Source of the DNA: an uncultured Anaerolineae bacterium
GTDB taxonomy: Bacteria; Chloroflexota; Anaerolineae; Anaerolineales; Villigracilaceae
NCBI GenBank assembly: GCA_903875215.1
Contig: CAIQVH010000003.1
Span: forward strand, 1-64,000
Direction: 5' to 3'
Length of the DNA stretch: 64,000 nucleotides
A program made the translations under genes and the position numbers. How positions within the stretch are numbered: the stretch's first letter is position 1; every line of letters starts with the position of its first letter. Positions 61,333 to 64,000 of this stretch are shown piece after piece. The notes beneath the pieces were generated by a model. That model ran no database searches. It saw only the letters and a list, made by a program, of their open reading frames with translations, and was not told the DNA's origin.

Positions 61333-62148
61333 ATGCTGCGCGAAACCCCGCTGACGACTGACACGCTGACTCTCAACCTTGCCGAAGGCCCGCACAACGG
61401 GCCTTTGCTTGTGCTGCTGCATGGCTTTACCAACCGCTGGCAGGTTTTCCTGCCGATTTTGCCCACGCTGCTGGAAAAGTGGCATGTCCTGGCCTTTGAT
61501 TTTCGCGGGCACGGCAAATCCGATCATCATCCCGGCGGCTACAGCGCGGACGGTTTCTACCGCGATGGCGCCGCCGTGCTGAAATCGCTCGGCGCGCAGC
61601 CCGCTGTCCTGCTCGGCCATTCGATGGGCGGCTCGATCGCCCTGCATCTGGCGCAAAACTTCCCCGAGCAGGTCAAAGCCGTGGTGACCGGCGACACCTC
61701 CTTCAACCTGGCCATGCACATCGACGTGATGAACAGCCGTCGCAACACGAAGTTGTTTGGCCTGCGCCGCAAACTGGCCGGGCGGCCCGTGGATGAACTG
61801 CTGCGCCGCGGCCTGCCGCCCGAATCCGCCGAGGAAATGTCCCAACTCGACCCGGCGGTGATGGACTATCACGCCGAAGGCCGCGTCGAAGGTTTTTTCG
61901 CGGACATCCAGGAGATCGACTTCGACCGGATTCTCTGCCCGCTGCTGCTAACCCAGGCCAGCCCCGAAAAAGGCGGTATTTTGCAAGACGCGGAAGTCGC
62001 GCCGCTTTTGACGGCGCACCCGGAATTCCATTTCCGGCGCTTTGAGATGGGCCACGACCTGGAGATTGACAAAGGCCCGGACTCGCCGTTTTTCCAGGCG
62101 GCGCTCGCTTTTCTGGATGACCTGCACGCTTCGATCAAGGAGACCTGA
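61333..62148 (+). CDS. Alpha/beta hydrolase
   Basis: The 271-residue protein has the alpha/beta-hydrolase nucleophile elbow GHSMGG (Ser97) and the oxyanion-hole LLHGFTNRW. A plausible acid is in the C-terminal strand region and the catalytic His is near MGHDLEID. It lies 11 bases after DUF2905 and its stop overlaps the next ATG by one base. The substrate is unknown. Confidence 0.87.
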   Translation: MLRETPLTTDTLTLNLAEGPHNGPLLVLLHGFTNRWQVFLPILPTLLEKWHVLAFDFRGHGKSDHHPGGYSADGFYRDGAAVLKSLGAQPAVLLGHSMGGSIALHLAQNFPEQVKAVVTGDTSFNLAMHIDVMNSRRNTKLFGLRRKLAGRPVDELLRRGLPPESAEEMSQLDPAVMDYHAEGRVEGFFADIQEIDFDRILCPLLLTQASPEKGGILQDAEVAPLLTAHPEFHFRRFEMGHDLEIDKGPDSPFFQAALAFLDDLHASIKET

Positions 62149-63002
62149 TGAAACGCCTTCTGCCCCTGCTCGCCCTGCTGCTGGCGCTGACCGCCTGCGG
62201 ACGCCTCGATTCCATTCCCTACAACCCGCCGCAAACCGCCGAAACCTGGCTCCAAATCCAACCGTATGCGCAGTTTCAGCTGGGCGGGCAGACCGTCATC
62301 CTGATGCAGCCCAGCACCACGGCCATCGTCTACCTGCTCGGCCTGCTGACGATTGGCATCGGTATCTACTTTCTGCGCATCCGCGGCACGGATCGCTCGC
62401 GCCTGTGGTGGGGCATCTCGCTGATTTTGTGGGGGCTGGGCGCTTTGCTGGCCGGGACAAGCTACGAAGCCTTCAGCTACAACATCAAGTGCGCCGGGCG
62501 TGAGGCCTGCCTGTGGACCAGTTGGTGGGAGATTGCTTATCTGCTGACCACCGTCTGGAGCATCGACGCGATGACGCTGGCAATGGCTTTTTCCAGCACG
62601 ACGGGCAAGGGACGCCAGGCGCTCTCCATCTACGCCTGGGCCAATGCCGTGCTCTACACCGTGCTGGTGCTGGTGGGCGTTTTTATGCCAGTCAAGGCGC
62701 TGATTTCGTTCGAGTTTTTGCTCGCCATCGGCGCTCCGGCCTTCCTGATTTTCTTTGTCATCAATCTGGGGCGCTATCTCAAACTCAAAACCCGCGCCGA
62801 CCTGGTGCTGATGGGCGCCTGGTTGTGGATGGCCGTGACGGTCGCCGCATATTTCCTGTACTATCTCTCCGGCCTGACGGATGTGTTCTGGGCCAAAGGC
62901 CAGTGGTTCTCGGAAAATGACGTGCTGCACCTGTGCCTGATCGTCTGGATGCTGTACATTGGCTGGTTCGTGGCTCCGCGCACAGCCGACCTGACTGCAT
63001 GA
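62148..63002 (+). CDS. Multi-helix membrane lipoprotein of unknown function
   Basis: The 284-residue protein has a signal peptide with lipobox (LALTACG, Cys about residue 17), then about seven membrane helices. A loop CAGREACLWTSWWE sits between helices, and the last helix is preceded by SENDVLHLCLIVW. This helix pattern and the D-V-x-H motif recall the 19891 membrane protein. A lipid anchor on a polytopic protein is uncommon. Function unknown. Confidence 0.7.
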   Translation: MKRLLPLLALLLALTACGRLDSIPYNPPQTAETWLQIQPYAQFQLGGQTVILMQPSTTAIVYLLGLLTIGIGIYFLRIRGTDRSRLWWGISLILWGLGALLAGTSYEAFSYNIKCAGREACLWTSWWEIAYLLTTVWSIDAMTLAMAFSSTTGKGRQALSIYAWANAVLYTVLVLVGVFMPVKALISFEFLLAIGAPAFLIFFVINLGRYLKLKTRADLVLMGAWLWMAVTVAAYFLYYLSGLTDVFWAKGQWFSENDVLHLCLIVWMLYIGWFVAPRTADLTA

Positions 63003-64000
63003 AAACTGCCGATTTCGATTACGACCTGCCCGAAGCCTTTATCGCGCAGACGCCCGTCGAGCCGCGCGATTCTTCCCGTTTAATGGTGCTGGACCGCGCT
63101 GCGGGAACGCTGGCGCACCGTCAGTTCCGTGACCTGGGCGAGTACCTGCATCCCGGCGATTTGCTGGTGGTCAACCAGACGCGCGTCATCCCGGCGCGGC
63201 TGAAAGCCTGGAAGCCGACCGGCGGCAAAGCGGAAATCCTGCTTTTGCGGCGCGAGTCGGACACGGTGTGGGAATGCCTGGTGGGCGGAAAAGGCCTGGG
63301 CGAGGGGAAAATTCTCAAGCTGGAAGATGGTCTCGAAGCGGAGATCGTAACCAGCCTGGAAGGTTCCCGCCGCCGGGTGCGGTTCGCTGAACCAGTGGAG
63401 AATCATCTCCAAAAAGACGGGCAAATGCCGCTGCCCCCGTACATCCACGAAAAACTGACTGATCCGGAGCGCTACCAGACGGTCTATGCCAAAACGCCCG
63501 GCTCTGCCGCCGCGCCGACCGCCGGGCTGCATTTTACGCCGCGCCTGATGGCTGAACTGCGCGAAAAGGGCGTGCAGTTTGCCGAAGTGACGCTGCACGT
63601 CGGGCTGGATACGTTTGCGCCGGTGACGGAGACCGACCCGCGTGAGCATCAGATCCACACCGAGTGGTGCGAGCTGACGCCCGCCGTGGCCGAAAAAATC
63701 AATGCGGCGCGCGCAGCGGGAGGGCGAATTATCGGTGTAGGCACGACCAGTGTGCGCACGCTGGAGAGCGCCGCCCAGCATTCACTCGTCACTGATCACT
63801 CATCACCGATCACTGCCTTTTCCGGCCCGACATCGATTTACATTTTGCCCGGCTACCAATACCGGGTGGTGGACGCCATCATCACCAACTTTCACCTGCC
63901 GAAATCGACCCTGATCATGATGATCAGCGCTTTTGCCGGGCGCGAGACGGTTTTGAGCGCCTACGAAACCGCCAAGCGCGAAGGCTATCGTTTCTTCTCG
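62999..64000 (+). CDS. queA: S-adenosylmethionine:tRNA ribosyltransferase-isomerase QueA (3' end cut by window)
   Basis: This frame of 334 codons, open to the right edge, encodes QueA, which adds the epoxycyclopentyl group to preQ1 in tRNA during queuosine synthesis. Visible motifs are DFDYDLPEAFIAQ, VNQTRVIPARL, SAAAPTAGLHFTP, HVGLDTFAPV, VGTTSVRTLES and TNFHLPKSTL. The ATG overlaps the previous stop (atga). A segment between AAQ and AFSGPT is encoded by the heptamer repeat at 63782-63816 and is inserted in frame. Confidence 0.94.
   Translation, partial: MKTADFDYDLPEAFIAQTPVEPRDSSRLMVLDRAAGTLAHRQFRDLGEYLHPGDLLVVNQTRVIPARLKAWKPTGGKAEILLLRRESDTVWECLVGGKGLGEGKILKLEDGLEAEIVTSLEGSRRRVRFAEPVENHLQKDGQMPLPPYIHEKLTDPERYQTVYAKTPGSAAAPTAGLHFTPRLMAELREKGVQFAEVTLHVGLDTFAPVTETDPREHQIHTEWCELTPAVAEKINAARAAGGRIIGVGTTSVRTLESAAQHSLVTDHSSPITAFSGPTSIYILPGYQYRVVDAIITNFHLPKSTLIMMISAFAGRETVLSAYETAKREGYRFFS
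63782..63816. repeat. Five heptamer repeats inside queA
   Basis: tcactcg, tcactga, tcactca, tcaccga, tcactgc run in exact 7-base phase within the reading frame. Confidence 0.8.

Overview
The window is a gene-dense stretch of about 64 kb of bacterial chromosome, mostly GC-rich (roughly 55-60 % by eye), with an AT-richer first 2 kb. The gene set suggests a Chloroflexota (Anaerolineae-like) bacterium. The clues are long two-sensor regulators, small lipid-anchored proteins, a MerR/B12 light sensor beside carotenoid genes, a DUF2905 protein, a DnaB-DnaD-DnaC-like primosome cluster, and 7- to 8-base repeats in gaps and even inside genes. This placement is inference from content, not from a marker gene. 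No rRNA, tRNA, CRISPR array, transposase or phage gene was seen.

Layout. 1-2.1 kb: an AT-rich LysM membrane protein and a 21-bp minisatellite. 2.1-4.7 kb: thiolase, DinB-like protein and an anti-sigma/anti-anti-sigma pair. 4.7-13.1 kb: a light-response locus. The minus-strand operon crtI-carH-MFS-photolyase-GNAT-glycosyltransferase faces crtB. Both divergent promoters carry a related pair of 11-bp repeats over the -35 box, matching what is known of CarH operators. 13.2-22.6 kb: a PatB/MalY-type enzyme, methyltransferase, SH3 lipoprotein, GNAT, an unusual PLP enzyme, a divergent PlsY, a small basic protein, a multi-TM protein and a dihydropyrimidinase. 22.6-28.1 kb: a minus-strand operon with two PlsC-like acyltransferases, a 3-ketodihydrosphingosine-reductase-like SDR and a serine-palmitoyltransferase-like enzyme (a probable sphingolipid pathway), then a Gre-like factor and a GH20 hexosaminidase.

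28.1-33.1 kb: phosphate uptake (pstB divergent from pstS-pstC-pstA-pstB-phoU). 33.1-40.6 kb: a complete histidine operon hisG-D-C-B-A-H-F-I-E preceded by a leader peptide with four consecutive His codons and a classical attenuator. Nearly every junction, and the interiors of hisD, hisC and hisH, hold short repeats. 40.6-43 kb: NAD salvage (nicotinamidase and nicotinate phosphoribosyltransferase) under a palindrome. 43-48.2 kb: lipoprotein, large secreted pullulanase and FTR1 iron permease. 48.4-53.7 kb: orphan BrnA-like repressor, ATPase, a double-ATPase DnaC-like loader, DnaD-like protein, DnaB helicase and a BFN-domain protein. 53.8-59.8 kb: enolase-superfamily MenC-like enzyme, a giant PAS hybrid kinase and an HD-GYP regulator. 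60-64 kb: ruvB, DUF2905, hydrolase, membrane lipoprotein and queA, which runs off the right edge.

The most distinctive items are the CarH-type operon with its paired operators, the DnaC-like protein with two ATPase domains (the second with a degenerate Walker B), the his attenuator, the in-frame 7-mer repeats, and the KDSR/SPT-like sphingolipid operon. Several genes (pstS, ruvB, the 20604 gene and the his leader) have a -10 box placed so that the mRNA would be leaderless.
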